Part shown: piece after piece, positions 33,396 to 45,645 of the stretch
Position numbering within the stretch: the stretch's first letter is position 1
Layout: every line of letters begins with the position of its first letter
Assembly: GCA_024291935.2 (NCBI GenBank)
Contig: CM044306.1
Location: 23,395,501 to 23,459,500 of the forward strand
Reading direction: 5' to 3'
Origin: Okapia johnstoni
Taxonomy: Eukaryota; Chordata; Mammalia; Artiodactyla; Giraffidae
Length of the DNA stretch: 64,000 nt
Notes under the pieces: model-generated
What the model was told of the DNA's origin: nothing
The model's input: only the letters and a program-made list of their open reading frames with translations
Database searches by the model: none
Translations under genes and position numbers: made by a program

Positions 33396-35434
33396 CATAA
33401 GTACCTCCTATGAACAGAATTTTAGCTTTAGTGATGAATAAATAACACCTTTAAACTACCACTAAGATTGTGAAAATGATAATTTGTTAGCACAGATTTA
33501 AAGATAAATCAGCAAAATTAAAATAAATTAGAAGTATAAAAGTACCTAATTAAAGTGGAGACTACAACTCACAACAGAGAAATTAACTCTAGATGTTTAC
33601 TTCTTTCAGATACATTAGCTCTACGCCACTGGAAAATGTTATATCTGATGTGGATACAGTGGGCATTGGTAAAAACTAATCTAAGTATTTTTTTAATATT
33701 GAGATTCCACACAAGAATAATTTTCATCTGTGTGTATAACATACCTATAGCAGCATTACTTAATATATGAGTATGTAAAGTATATTTTATTACAATAGTA
33801 GACAAGCAAACTGAATGTGTCCCAGGAAGGGGTCTTTTCCATTAACTTTTATAAAGGCTTTCATTTCAAACTTTCATTCACATCTGACAAGCAAGCTGAA
33901 AAAGCTTTGCTTAGAGCTTAGGTTAGGGGCAAAATGCATTTTGGTAAAACTACTCCAAGATTACACTGACTGGCTATGCGAGAATATACTAATTTGTTTT
34001 GTTTTGTTTTGTTTGGAGTGTGGAGAAAAGAGAGAGAAAGGGAGAGAAGAGTCATGGACCCTACTTTGTGGTTGCCATGGAGGCAAGGTCAGCCTTCCAC
34101 ACTTGGATCTACCAGCAGAGTTCAGACAGGTCAACGTGTGACCGGCTCAGGCCCTGGGGTTAAAAGTTCAAGCAGCGATGGAAAAACCAATATGTCCACG
34201 CAGAGTATGCTGTACAATTTATTTCAATTTACATCAAGCCATGCATATAAAATTTAGATAAATTCCATTCAAATCTGATGTTGCCTGACACACAATGTAT
34301 GCAAACAGATGTCTGTGGGGCTTTTGCTGTGCTTTAGAAAACAACATTAAATTTAAAAATATGTCTCTGGGATTTCTTTATTGAATTACAAAATGAACAT
34401 AATTTTAACTTAAATGTTTTCATTCTTTCTTCCAATTTTTTTTGTGGAGGTCTTAATAATTTCTCAGTTCTCAATCTACTCGATGTCATATTAAAGAGGA
34501 TAATGTATATTTACAACTACTGCTTCAGTATTATTATAGTTATAGATTCTATTTATATCCCTTACCACTTTCCACAAATATTTCGTGATTGATATTTCTG
34601 ATTTATCTTTGGCTTCTACCCTCATCTCCTTTCTACTCACAACAGAGCAAGGATCCTGGAGGCTGCTGGGTCGTCTTCCAGCCACAAGGTGGCTCCCCCT
34701 CCCCCTTCTCACAAGCCAAAAGGGTGTACATCTTTGCTGAGTGCTGCAGGCTGACTAGGATTCAAAGGCTAATTATGACATATAAATACCATTATTTTTT
34801 ATCATGAGTTGAATGGATCACAATACAGATTCTGGAACAAGATGATAAAACACAAAATTGTATCTTTAGATACAATTCAGAAAGAAAAGACAAGACCATT
34901 GTGTCCTGCCTAATTTCTCTTCACCCGTCCTTTCAAGAGTACAACTGACTAACCTTAGGGCAAAATAAGAATAATAAGACACCCTCAAGGAGTCTAATTT
35001 TGTTGCCAAAGAACAGACTCACAGACTAGACGGGGCCACTTTCTAAGAATAGTATATAACTTATTCTCAAACTGGACCAGCATTTGGAGTAGGAAAGGCA
35101 TTTAGATTTTCCGGTTCCAGTAACTTTCCCACAAGGAAGTTTTCATGGGGACTTTGAAGCACTTTCTTAGATGTCCCACACCATGTCACAGATGAAGAAC
35201 AGTAATCTCTAATACTGCAGAGCTTTAAAAGGTGTAGAAGTAGTACATATTTACTTCTTGCTGCTTAGGAAGCAAGATCCATATTTCATAAATATGATTT
35301 TTACAGAATACATCATAATTTTCTACAGATGAAATAAGCATAGAGAGACAAATAATTTGTTCTATTACATGGAAGTTCTTTTTAAAAATCTGAGTCCTAA
35401 TTTCTCAAGTTTTCCATTTTCTTTTCTGAGGAAA
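33396..35434. other. 2 kb block without young repeats
   Basis: AT-rich unique sequence with a (GTTTT)n run at 33994-34014 followed by a GC-richer part at 34050-34200. That part contains an interrupted palindrome, ttgccatggaggcaa, at 34072-34086. Small open frames at 33815-34257 are not supported by any recognisable domain. Confidence 0.4.
33994..34014. repeat. (GTTTT)n microsatellite
   Basis: Four tandem GTTTT-type units. Confidence 0.8.
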
Positions 35435-35605
35435 AGCTATCTGAACAAGTTTCATTTTCCTCATCTGTAAAATGGAGATAAAAATGGGACCCATTCCTCA
35501 TGGAATTTTTGTTAGGATTAAATGAGCTAATATATGGAAAGCATTTAAAGAGAGTCCTTGTACATAATAAGAGCTATATAAATGTTTGCTATTATTATTT
35601 ATTTG
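35435..35605 (+). mobile_element. MIR SINE
   Basis: Sense MIR 3' half: tttcctcatctgtaaaatgg, tgttaggattaaatgagct, then the tail. Confidence 0.8.
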
Positions 35606-37079
35606 AGCCCAGTACTTCCTTGTTTGCAACTATCTTGTGACACAAATATTTGTGAAAAATGAACTTTCATGGATTTTGTAAAGACACGAAGAGTATAATT
35701 TTCTAGATACTTGAATGCTCTCTGATCATGGATAACTTATAAAGTCTAAGTTTTTTCTTCCTCAAGAACTTAAAAAAAAGTGTTTATTTCCACTTCATGA
35801 TATTGCTTTCAACATGACATAAAAAAATAAACTACTGGTTTCTAACTCTCAAGCTTGTTTTAGATAAACTTTAGCAATTGTATCATTTTACTAATGCAAA
35901 CAACCATAAGTGATGGTTCTAATAACTTGGTTACAATATTCATATTGTACAAATTTTCATTTTCTTTTTATCTATATTAAAAAAAGCTTCAATATTCTAC
36001 TCATGCTAGAATATAAGTTTGTTAAGCTTCTTGTTAAACTTAGAACATATGAGTCCCCTGGTTCTAAAGTAAATAAACATTTTGAATTCCCGTGTAAGCA
36101 CTGCCTTGACAGCTCTCAAACAAATTTTCTAAGGGTACAAATGATATCCTTAAGGTGACCCACAGTAATTCAACCATGAGCAAAAGTTTATGTGGACATA
36201 AAATCCTGCATTCACATAAATCTTTGTTTGTATAAGGAAGGATCTGTATAGATAGATGTAAATAAATATGTATGTATCTGCATGTATATATACATATAGG
36301 TCCACATGTATGCCATCCACATATATTCCAAATAGATGGGAATACATACTTAGAGACCAAGTGTGATAAGCAAATCAATTTTCAATAGCCAAGGGAACGA
36401 GTATGACATTTTTTAATACCTGCTATACTGTCAAGCAACCCTTTATTCTTTATTATCTCTGTCAGCTACTACTGGGTGCCTAGTAGACAAATGCTAGTCC
36501 TAGTCCTGGTCATTTATTTCTATTTGGAATTATTTTAAGCCTAATTCTTTAGAACTGCTTGAAAATGCTGTTCTGATGTGTTGGCCTTGCACCCTCAAGT
36601 GAGAACTGGAATTAGGAGGGGTAGAGAGGAATCCGTTTTCAGAGACAATTTGGAACATTTTTTTGAGGGAAGCCTTCCTTGGTTTTGACCATATTTGCAC
36701 AAATACGACTTTGAAAGACCCCTTTTCCATTCAGAGCAATATGCATGTGCTACCATAAGCAGTGTCTTGTTGCCAGAAGCAGATTTGCTGCATGCATCAA
36801 CTTTCCCCATATTCTTAGCAACTCTTTCTTTTATGCCAGTTTCAGACATCAGTTAACAGAACCCCTTAAAGAACAGATGTACTGAAGAAATGCATCAATT
36901 TGTTATTTGTTACAGTTTGGGGGTGTCTGTCCTATGGGTTTTCTAGCCAAGGGCTTATAGGTTTCCCAAGAGAAATTTACTTTCATGAGAGAAGAAAATT
37001 GAGGCAAATCACTGCTGTTAGACCCTGAAGTCAGAGACACTGGTTTGTTGTCCTTCTGTACATGTGAAGAAAAAGCCCA
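35606..37079. other. 1.5 kb AT-rich block, no gene or young repeat seen
   Basis: Short tatgtatctgcatgtatatat-like runs at about 36250-36310. No recognisable coding signal in the 60-100 codon frames. Confidence 0.4.
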
Positions 37080-37470
37080 CAGTTACAGAAACAGTCGTGT
37101 TTCAATCCATCTCTCATTCTTTCCCAGTGTGAAAAATTACAAATGAAACTAAATTCTTCTCTGTCAATAGAATGTGTATGATTACAGCTGTTCATATTTT
37201 CATTCTAATGAAGGGCTGCACATTTAATTGTAAGATTTATTAGGTACTGTACATTGCTGTGTATATGCAAAACAGTTAATCGACATCTAAAATGCTGGTT
37301 GTTTATTCTGACATTAATGATCATATTTCTTAATTTGAAACAAAAAGCATTTGGGTAAAATATATTTTTCCCCTCCAAATAAGAAATTAATAAATTCAAT
37401 GTAAGAAATAAAAAGAGCTGGAGAAAAAATTTACTGATTTATGTATGTGAGGCTGGGGAAAAAAATAAAG
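37080..37470. promoter_or_regulatory. Candidate conserved non-coding block, AT-rich half
   Basis: Repeat-free sequence dense in homeodomain- and POU-like words (cattctaatgaagg, acattaatgatcat, taattgtaag) leading directly into the CpG-rich block at 37.48 kb. No coding frame over 64 codons. Confidence 0.35.
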
Positions 37471-37479
37471 ATGCTTAAA

Positions 37480-38010
37480 AAAAGTCCATAATCCCCCATT
37501 CTGCTGGAAACAAGAGAGTTGATTGCCAGCTTTGTTTGATTTCACAGAGATCTCATACGAGGCTGGGTTCATAAACAGGTGAAATGATGGAGTTTATTGC
37601 AACGCACATCAACACTGAAACTAAATAACTGTGTTGCCATCTCAGTCCCGCTGAAAGACGGATGGTAAACTTGACCTGCCGCTGGTACTATCCGATTGCC
37701 ATTTTTTATTCCCCCTTCGCCGCCCCCCCAGGCTGAGCCACGTTGAGTAAATGCATGTGCACGGTCAGGTCAGGCCCCGGGATCGGGTGAAACTCGGTTC
37801 ACATTTGCATACAGGCGGAGCCTCACAATGAAAGCCCATCTGTTCCCGTCTCGGAGTACAAATCGAATGTCACCCAACTCACTGCAAACGACAGCGGCAT
37901 GGCCATTAGATGGAGGAACACTCAGCTCAGGTTACGGATATGGAACTGCTGATTTGGGTTTAAATACCTGATAACTGAAGACTTTTCATTATATGTGAAC
38001 AAAGAATGAA
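37480..38010. promoter_or_regulatory. Best candidate enhancer-like block
   Basis: The most compositionally distinct part of the window: GC-rich and CpG-bearing (roughly 20 CpGs) between AT-rich flanks, with no repeat family and no reading frame of note. Visible words are ttcataaa (HOX/CDX-like), a perfect POU octamer atttgcat at 37803-37810, a doubled ggtcaggtcagg at 37773-37784, cacaatgaaag (SOX-like, ~37827) and aacaaagaatg (~37999). These suggest a developmental enhancer. A small CpG-rich promoter or an unrecognised exon is less likely. Function and conservation are inferred. Confidence 0.45.
37803..37810 (+). promoter_or_regulatory. POU/OCT octamer
   Basis: A perfect 8-bp octamer, atttgcat, inside the CpG-rich block. 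Such short sites occur by chance; its context makes it worth noting. Confidence 0.4.
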
Positions 38011-41000
38011 CTTTGAACTGCTCAGGAGACACCCTCTCTCTACATTAGGCACCCCTCCCTAGTTGTATCCATTATTATTAATACTTAACTGCTATATTTT
38101 ACACTCTATTTTTGTACAAAAATTAGCCAGGCTGAATGTCATAATGTCTTAAATAATTGCTTTTTTAATTTTATTTTTGGAAGTGGGAAGGGTAAGGGGT
38201 AGAGCAGAAAAGGATGTTGTAACTAGAAAATGAACTCTGAACTCTATATGCCCTCAAAGGTCATTAGTATCACAGCAAGGTTGTTCCTTGAACTTCTAAA
38301 TTTTACTAGGGTTGAAATTTTAGTTGCTAGAGTTAAACAAACTTGTGAACTGCCCCAACCCTTTATTCCTCCTTCCCAAACCCATTCAGTCAAGTGAGGC
38401 ACCTATCTCCTAGAATGTTCTCCATTCATGGGCCTGTTTATTCCAAAACAATTTATCCCCAAACAGTTTATCAATCATGATCTGTCAGAGATTATTTTTC
38501 TGTTAAAACTTGGCAAGTATCTTAGAGTTTACAGACCAAAATTACATACATTCGGACACAAAAAAGATAAAGCTGTTCAAGAAGACACCAGGATAATAAG
38601 CCCATCCAAGCATGGAACATGATAAACACAAGGAAATTCATTAGCAAAAATACAGGTAAGGCTTTCATCAGATACCTTCTTGTCCTGTTTTATGGTAAGA
38701 GTCATGTACTATGAAAATCTAAGGAGGACACAAGCATCTGGGGTTTGGTTACTTGTGTTTATATTTGAAATATTTCTGTATTTTTTACATAAATCACATT
38801 TAACATTTCAGTCATTAGCCCAGTTTGTTGGAGCCCTGGTGCATGTGTGGTTGAGATAGCTCCAGTGCAGAGGACAGAAAACAGATTGGCTAGTTCTTCT
38901 TTATTCCAGTTATGCTTCTTGGTTTCCAGTCAGTAACAGTGTCACTTTATAAACTTCAAATGTAATATACCTAATTGGATGGAAAAAATATTTTAAAAAT
39001 ATCTGCAAGAACTTTATTTGCCTTAAGCAATTATATACTTTTTTCTTGCATATATGTCTCTTTATTAAAACACTAAAACAATCTTAAAGAATTTTATGTA
39101 TTGGGATTATACATGGAATCCAGAATGTTTAAAGGGCACTGGATCTTAAAGGCCATGTCTCTTCAGCCAGGGTTTCTTTACCACTATGTGAAACTATGTT
39201 CTTATTGTTAGTCCTTTAAAAATAATACCAGGGTTAAGAAAAGATTTGAGAGCTTTTGCTTTTTTCATCCCATGCAAGAGCTTACGGTCAACCTTAATGG
39301 AAGTTCTACATGCATTAAAAGGGAGAATAGACTCTTTGTTTCAGAAGAATAATCAAGACAAGGGTGAATTTTGGTTCCACTTTGTCAAGTTTAAGGGGAA
39401 ACTGAATTCAGGAAGAGAGAGAAGAGTCAGAGAGAGAGAGAGGAGGGCCCCAAACAACTTTCTCAGCTGTCTCCTCAGTGCCTCCAATCTTAAAATATTT
39501 TATTGTTTTCTTGAGAACAAGTCAGGAATTTGCATTAGGGAACATGTGGCCATATGATCTCTTGGAGATGGGCTGTTTATTTGCATTCCATGCAGCTGGA
39601 TGTCAAAATAACTTGTAGAGTCCCTTCCAGTTGAGTTTTCTTGATATATAATCATTGATTTGACCTAATTACCTGATACATCCCTTTCTTTGCAAGGTGA
39701 AAGCTAAATGTGTGAACAGAAGCTGACCCGTGAAGTTCTGATAACCAATTTTTATTCTAATTATCATAAAACACTTTCAGTCTTACTCTATTTTTCTCAA
39801 GTTTTCTTTTGGCCCCTTCCCTGAACCCACTATTCCTTCAAATTCAACAATGCCCCATAGGTTTCAAGCTGCTTGGCAACAGACCTTCGAAAGCATTATG
39901 CACTACATGTTCAAAGTGTCATTTTTAAACAAAAAACTAAAGACTAACTCTGCATTAGAAAGTCGCCACTAATTCCTGTCTTTCATGAAAAAGTCTTCTG
40001 AGGAGATAAAAGAATGGAAACTAGAAAGTTCCCATAAGATTCTGAAATTATCTCACTTCTTAGTATCAATCTTAGAATCAGAATCAGTGACTCTGATTCT
40101 CTCCTAATAATTTACAAACTTCAGGTTATAAAGTGGACACAGGAAATATCAACAGAGTTAGTATAATCAATTTAAAATATGGAGGATTATCTTTTTTTAA
40201 AGGGAAACTGCATGTGTATGTGGGGGGAGGTGTCCACTTAGTTTAGTACAATAAATCCCACATAAAGACTTTAATAAGAAAGCTTAAATCATAGACTACA
40301 CTAAAATATTAAATATGTGACTTAAAATCAAAACTAGAGTTAATAGAAACTGTATAAATTGATTTTAAAATGAATTTGTATTTCCCTCTACTTCAACTTA
40401 CATTTCTAAAAGGAGTAAACTGAAACCACAAAGTTTTCATTATCTTGTCTTAAAACAACTGAAAAATAAAGATGAATTGCAAAAAGTTAAAACAACAAAG
40501 AATAAACAAAGAAGAAACTGTTTTATCTCTTCATGTCATAGTTTATATTCAAGGCATCATGTTTTCTCAAAATGAAATGACAGTCAATTTTCCTTTATGT
40601 CATGTTTGCGTCATATTGCTCCAAACGTTTGTTAACAGGCATTACAGGTGAAAGAGGGCAAAAGATCTGCAAAGAATACACCTCTGAGGTTGAATTACCT
40701 GTTCTTTTTGCTGGAGCTTCTTGTGTCCTCTGTTCCAAAAGTTAAACAACTCTAAAAGAAAAAGTAATCCTTCATCTCATCACCGTGATGGACCAGCATC
40801 TGAGTTTTAGCCTCAGCAATTAGTTTTAATTGTACTTTGAAACCAAAGGCCTAAGCAAGCGGGAAAGGAAAAAAAGTATGTAGGCAAACTTTCTAAGTAG
40901 AAAATTATCAAGGTGTGCAGTGAGGCAAATCTTTAAAATATTAACTTTTTATGATGTCAAGTGTAACTAGAATTGGACAGACATTACAAATTAGGCTGGA

Positions 41001-41990
41001 AGGTTCCCAAAATGCTGGGCCATTAAGTGGAGTTTCTCAAGGGTATAGCTCAAACCTACTTCTCTATAAGAGTACAAAAATTATAAAGAACTTGAGGAAT
41101 ACTTAAAAAATGCCTGATTTCCGCATCTACTTCTGCCCAACAGCTTGAGGTATAACCAAAGAAGTACCAAAGAGTGCCACAGAGTTTCCTTGATAAAAAC
41201 TATATCTAGCCAGATGGCTGGGATTCATGTTAAAGTCACATCATTTATTAGTAAAAACACTGCTTATAATTTTTGTTTGCCTATCACCAGGACCTTTATC
41301 AATATACAATAATATTGGCATATTAGGAACTCCAGGAAATGGAGAAATAGTGTACTGATGCTGTGACAGAAATAATGGATTTGGCTTTATTCTAAATCCC
41401 TCGATAGCATTATTTTGAACCCCATCATTGTCAAAATGGATGGATAGCAAAATATAACTAAAAGAAACTGTGCTCACTTGCAGGTCACAATTCTAGGCTT
41501 GAGGGGTAAATTAAAAAGTTGCACATATATTAATTTTAGTAATGACACAAACAGGGATAGAAAGGGAAAGAAATGCTGGAGTAGAATGTTCAGAAAAAAG
41601 GACAAATGTTATATCCTTGGGATAGGGGGTGGTGCTGTGAAATGACTCTACAGTTGAGATTCTTAATGTGGTATCTGGGAACATTCTGAAATGATATGCA
41701 AATATGCATGTGTGCTTGCCTGTGCGTGCTCATTTTTATGGCAAGAAGAACCACTGCTACATAGTGATAAGAAAAGGAATAAAAGCCCACAAAAAATGAT
41801 TATTACATTTCCAAAGAAAAGATGTTGGAAGTCAACAACAGCTACCATCATCTCTCACTCAAAACAGTGATTCTTAAACTTCTGAAATTGATTGCCCCAA
41901 TTGTATATTTTTTATTAGACACAAAATATATTTACATTAATTTACAATTTACATACAGATAATGTCACTAATCTGTTAATATTAGAAAAC
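38011..41990. other. 4 kb without gene or young repeat
   Basis: AT-rich unique sequence with a GA-rich run at 39412-39444. Open frames here (for example 39246-39557, 103 codons) cross the GA run and low-complexity DNA and are not supported. Confidence 0.4.
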
Positions 41991-41998
41991 CTTAGTTT

Positions 41999-42048
41999 TA
42001 TACACACACAAACACACACAGTGACACACATACACACCCACCCACATA
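41999..42048. repeat. (CA)n-rich imperfect microsatellite
   Basis: Imperfect acacac and cacccaccca tracts. Confidence 0.8.
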
Positions 42049-42319
42049 TTCTAATATTTTTTCCGATCTTCTGTGGATCATCTAGTACATTTCATCTGGT
42101 CTCTCCCTTCTTCCACTCCTATGCCCCTTATAATTAATTCTACAAAGAGTAATTAGAAAAATCTTTTAGAACTAACAATTATATCATGCCAGTCTCTGGT
42201 TGGAACTCACTAGTTCCTTACTATAGCTTAAAAAGCTCTCCAGAATGTAGTTCTTTCTGTGTCTTCAACCTCATTCCCCCACTCTGCCTCACTCATTTAG
42301 CCCTAGCCATACAGGTTTC

Positions 42320-43634
42320 CAATCCCAAAGAATGTTCAAACTACCGTACAATTGCACTCATCTCACATGCTAGCAAAGTAATGCTCAAAATTCTCCAAGC
42401 CAGGCTTCAACAGTATGTGAACTGTGAACTTCCAGATATTCAAACTGGATTCAGAAAAGGCAGAGGAACCAGAGGTCAAATTGCCAACATCTGTTGGATC
42501 ATTGAAAAAGTGAGAGAGTTCTAAAAAAACATCTACTTCTGCTTTATTGACTATGCCAAAGCTTTTGACTGTGTGGATCACAACAAACTGTGGAAAATTC
42601 TTCAAGAGATGAGAATACCAGACCACCTGACCTGCCTCCTGAGAAATCTTTATGCAGGTCAAGAAGCAACAGTTAGAACTGGACATGGAACAATATACTG
42701 GTTCCAAATCGGAAAAGGAGTGTGTCAAGGCTGTATATTGTCACCCTGCTTATTTAACTTATATGCAGAGTACATCATGAGAAATGCTGGGCAGGATGAA
42801 GCACAGGTTGGAATCAAGATTGCAGGGAGAAATATCAATAACCTCAGATATGTAGATGACACCACCCTTATGGCAGAAAGCGAAGAAGAACTAAAGAGCC
42901 TCTTGATGAAAGTGAAAGAGGAGGGTGAAAAAGTTGGCTTAAAACTCAACATTCAGAAAACTAAGATCATGGCATCCAGTCCCATCACTTCATGGCAAAT
43001 AGATGGGAAAACAGTGAGAGGCTATTTTGGGGGGCTCCAAAATCACTGCAGATGGTGATTGCAGCCATGAAGTTAAAAGACGCTTGCTCCTTGGAAGAAA
43101 AGTTATGACCAACCTAGACAGCATATTAAAAAGCAGAGACATTACTTTTCCAACAAAGGTCCGTCTAGTCAAAGCTATGGTAGTCATATATGGATGTGAG
43201 AGGTGAGCTATAAAGAGAGATGGACTATAAAGAAAGCTGAGCACTGAAGAATTGATGCTTTTGAACTGCGGTGTTGGAGAAGACTCTTGAGAGTCCCTTG
43301 GTCCCATCCTTGGTAGGATGGATCCAACCAGTCCATCCTAAAGGAAATCAGTCCTGAATGTTCATGGGAAGGACAGATGCTGAAGCTGAAACTCCAATAC
43401 TGTGGCCACCTGATGCGAAGAACTGACTCATTTGAAAAGACCCCGATGCTGGGAAAGATTGAAGGTGGGAGGAGAAGGGGACGACAGAAGATGAGATGGT
43501 TGGATGCCATCGCCGACTCGATGGACATGAGTTTGGGTAAGCTCCGGGAGTTGGTGATGGACAGGGAAGCCTGGCGTGCTGCAGTCCATGGGGTCGCAAA
43601 GAGTCGGACACAACTGAGCGATTGAACTGAACTG
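42320..43634 (+). mobile_element. BovB LINE, 5' truncated, inserted in L2
   Basis: Runs from the start of the RT domain to the BovB 3' end (gcgattgaactgaactg). The perfect 11-bp duplication atacaggtttc lies at 42309-42319 and 43635-43645. Early on, 16 bp are lost between two short ccaaag repeats. A stop at 42523 splits the RT frame. Further damage: a tandem duplication near 43195-43230, a palindromic insertion at 43301-43321, and loss of the ttttccag segment near 43180. Confidence 0.95.
42573..43058 (+). pseudogene. BovB reverse transcriptase remnant frame
   Basis: A 161-codon open piece of BovB ORF2 covering the middle of the RT domain. It carries the region after motif A, the QGCILSPCLFNLY-type motif and the catalytic box at 42849-42860, which reads Tyr-Val-Asp-Asp instead of the usual BovB Tyr-Ala-Asp-Asp. 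Motif A itself lies just upstream, after the stop at 42523. With the endonuclease, RT start and C-terminus out of frame it cannot make an active protein. Confidence 0.85.
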
Positions 43635-44015
43635 ATACAGGTTTCTTAATTATTCTTTGAACACTTCAAGATCGTTTCTATCTCAAAGCTTTGCACTTGC
43701 TTCTCCTTCTGCCTGGAATTCTCCTCCTTCAGATCCTTGCCCGGTTTGATATCACTTCATTCAGGTCTCTGCTCAGTGGCCCCCTCTTAACACTGGCTCA
43801 AAGAGTCCCACTGACACCCTTTTCTTGTCACTTTCTATCTCTGTGCCTTCTGGTCTTTTTTGGTCTTGTTTTGTTTCAGAGCACTCACCATGGCCTGACA
43901 CTATACTATATATCTCCCCTAGTAAAATGTAAGCTCCATGTGGTGAGGGATTTTGATAGTTTCATCTATGTGTCCCCAAGAACCTCGTGTAAAGTCTGAT
44001 TCAAAACCGGTCCTC

Positions 44016-44717
44016 TATGATGAATGAAGAACATCAAAGCAACTGACAGACATTCCACCTGCTGTTCATTTGAAAATGAACCTGAAAAGAATGTTCACAT
44101 GACAGAGACCACCACACTAAGATGACCTATCTGCTAAAAATCAGCTCTCTCTTTTCTCAATTTTCCCAACACCAGAATCACATCTTCCTTATGATACCTA
44201 TTACTGTTTCTTATGTACCATCCTTATCTGCGTATAGACCCTATCTCCATTAGTAGCTTTGGTGGGAAAAATCCCAATCTGACCCTTTATTTTCCTCTTT
44301 ATCACATCCAACATGTAGCAAGTGCCCAGCCCCTGGACTGTGGGTGGGGCTGATGGTTATTACATCCTGGCCATGACAAACTGAGGTTCAGCTGCTCATG
44401 CAAGAGTGAGAGATGCCAGCTCCTTGGAGCCACCTTGAAAGATGATCCTTGACTCTACACTCAAATGGATGTTCATAGCCATTCATCTGTTGACAAGTCT
44501 GAATGAAGAAAAAAGACTCACATTGGAAATGAATCTATGAAAAATCACCAATTCCTTATATGATAATAGAGAAAAAAACTAGCTCAATGTTGATAAAGGA
44601 ATGATGAACACAAGTGGAGACTAACCTTATCAGAAAACCTTCTTTTTTAGAGGTCAGTTCCTTAACAGAAGTAGAAATATCACAAATGTGGCGTTAAAAT
44701 AATAATGCTTAGTACTC
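44016..44717. other. 0.7 kb spacer without recognised feature
   Basis: Unique sequence between oppositely oriented BovB copies. No coding frame. Confidence 0.4.
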
Positions 44718-45645
44718 CCACTGTTTCCCCATCTATTTGCCATGAAGTGATAGGACTGGATGCCATGATCTTAGTTTTCTGAATGTTGAGCTTTAAGCCA
44801 ACTTTTCCACTCTCCTCTTTCACCTTCATCAAGAGGCTCTTTAGTTCTTCTTCATTTTCTGCCATAAGGGTGGTGTCATCTGCATATCTGAGGTTATTGA
44901 TATTTCTCCTGCCAATCTTGATTCCAGCTTGTGCTTCCTCTAGCCCAGCGTGTCTCATGATGTACTCTGCATGTAAGTTAAATAAGCAGGGTGACAATAT
45001 ACAGCCTTGACGTACTCCTTTTCCTATTTGGAACCAGTGTGTTGTTCCATCTCCAGTTCTAACTGTTGCTTCCTGACTTGCATACAAGTTTCTCAAGAGG
45101 CAGGTCAGGTGGTCTGGGATTCCCATCTCTTTCAGAATTTTCCACAGTTTATTGTCATCCACACAGTCAAAGGCTTTGGCATAGTCAGTAAAGCAGAAAT
45201 AGATGTTTTTCTGGAACTCTCTTGCTTTTTCGATGATCCAGCGGATGTTGGCAATTTGATCTGTGGTTCCTCTGCCTTTTCTAAAACCAACTTGAACATC
45301 TGGAAGTTCACGGTTCATGTATTGCTAAAGCCTGGCTTGGAGAATTTTAAGCATTACTTTACTAGCGTGTGAGATGAGGGCAACTGTGCGGTAGTTTGAG
45401 CATTCTTCAGCATTGCCTTTCTTTGGGATTGGAATGAAAACTGACCTTTTCCAGTCCTGTGGCCACTGCTGAGTTGTGCAGATTTGCTGACATACTGAGT
45501 GCAGCACTTTCACAGCGTCATCTTTCAGGATTTGAAATAGCTCAACTGGAATTCTATCACCTCCACTAGCTTTGTTCACAGTGATGCTTCCTAAGGCCCA
45601 CTTGACTTCACATTCCAGGATATCTGGCTCTAGGTGAGTGATCAC
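44718..45645 (-). pseudogene. Near-open BovB reverse transcriptase frame
   Basis: Two adjoining minus-strand frames (45645-45325 and 45318-44680) are the same reading frame, interrupted only by one TAG at 45325-45327 where related copies have a Gln codon. The second includes motif A with its Asp, the QGCILSPCLFNL-type motif and an intact Tyr-Ala-Asp-Asp box (plus-strand 44875-44886). A 2-bp insertion near 45648 shifts the frame upstream. This is the best preserved RT in the window, but it is not functional as it stands. Confidence 0.88.

Larger units (their letters stand above)
42060..44015 (+). mobile_element. L2 LINE 3' end split by BovB
   Basis: Sense L2 at 42060-42319 (ctctccagaatgtagttctt region) and 43646-44015 (aagctttgcacttgcttctc, cattcaggtctctgctcag, aaatgtaagctccatgtggt). 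The two parts join in the order of the L2 consensus, with BovB 42320-43634 between them. Confidence 0.75.

Noticed and set aside
37480..38010. CpG-rich block as the promoter of a gene
   Set aside because: No adjoining coding sequence, start codon context or splice donor that I could recognise; enhancer-like DNA is the simpler reading.
41866..41990. cagtgattcttaaacttctg resembling the end of a hAT element
   Set aside because: Only one terminal-like sequence is visible and the rest does not match a family I know.
42573..43058. 161-codon frame as a functional gene
   Set aside because: It is a piece of BovB ORF2, with stop codons and frameshifts on both sides.
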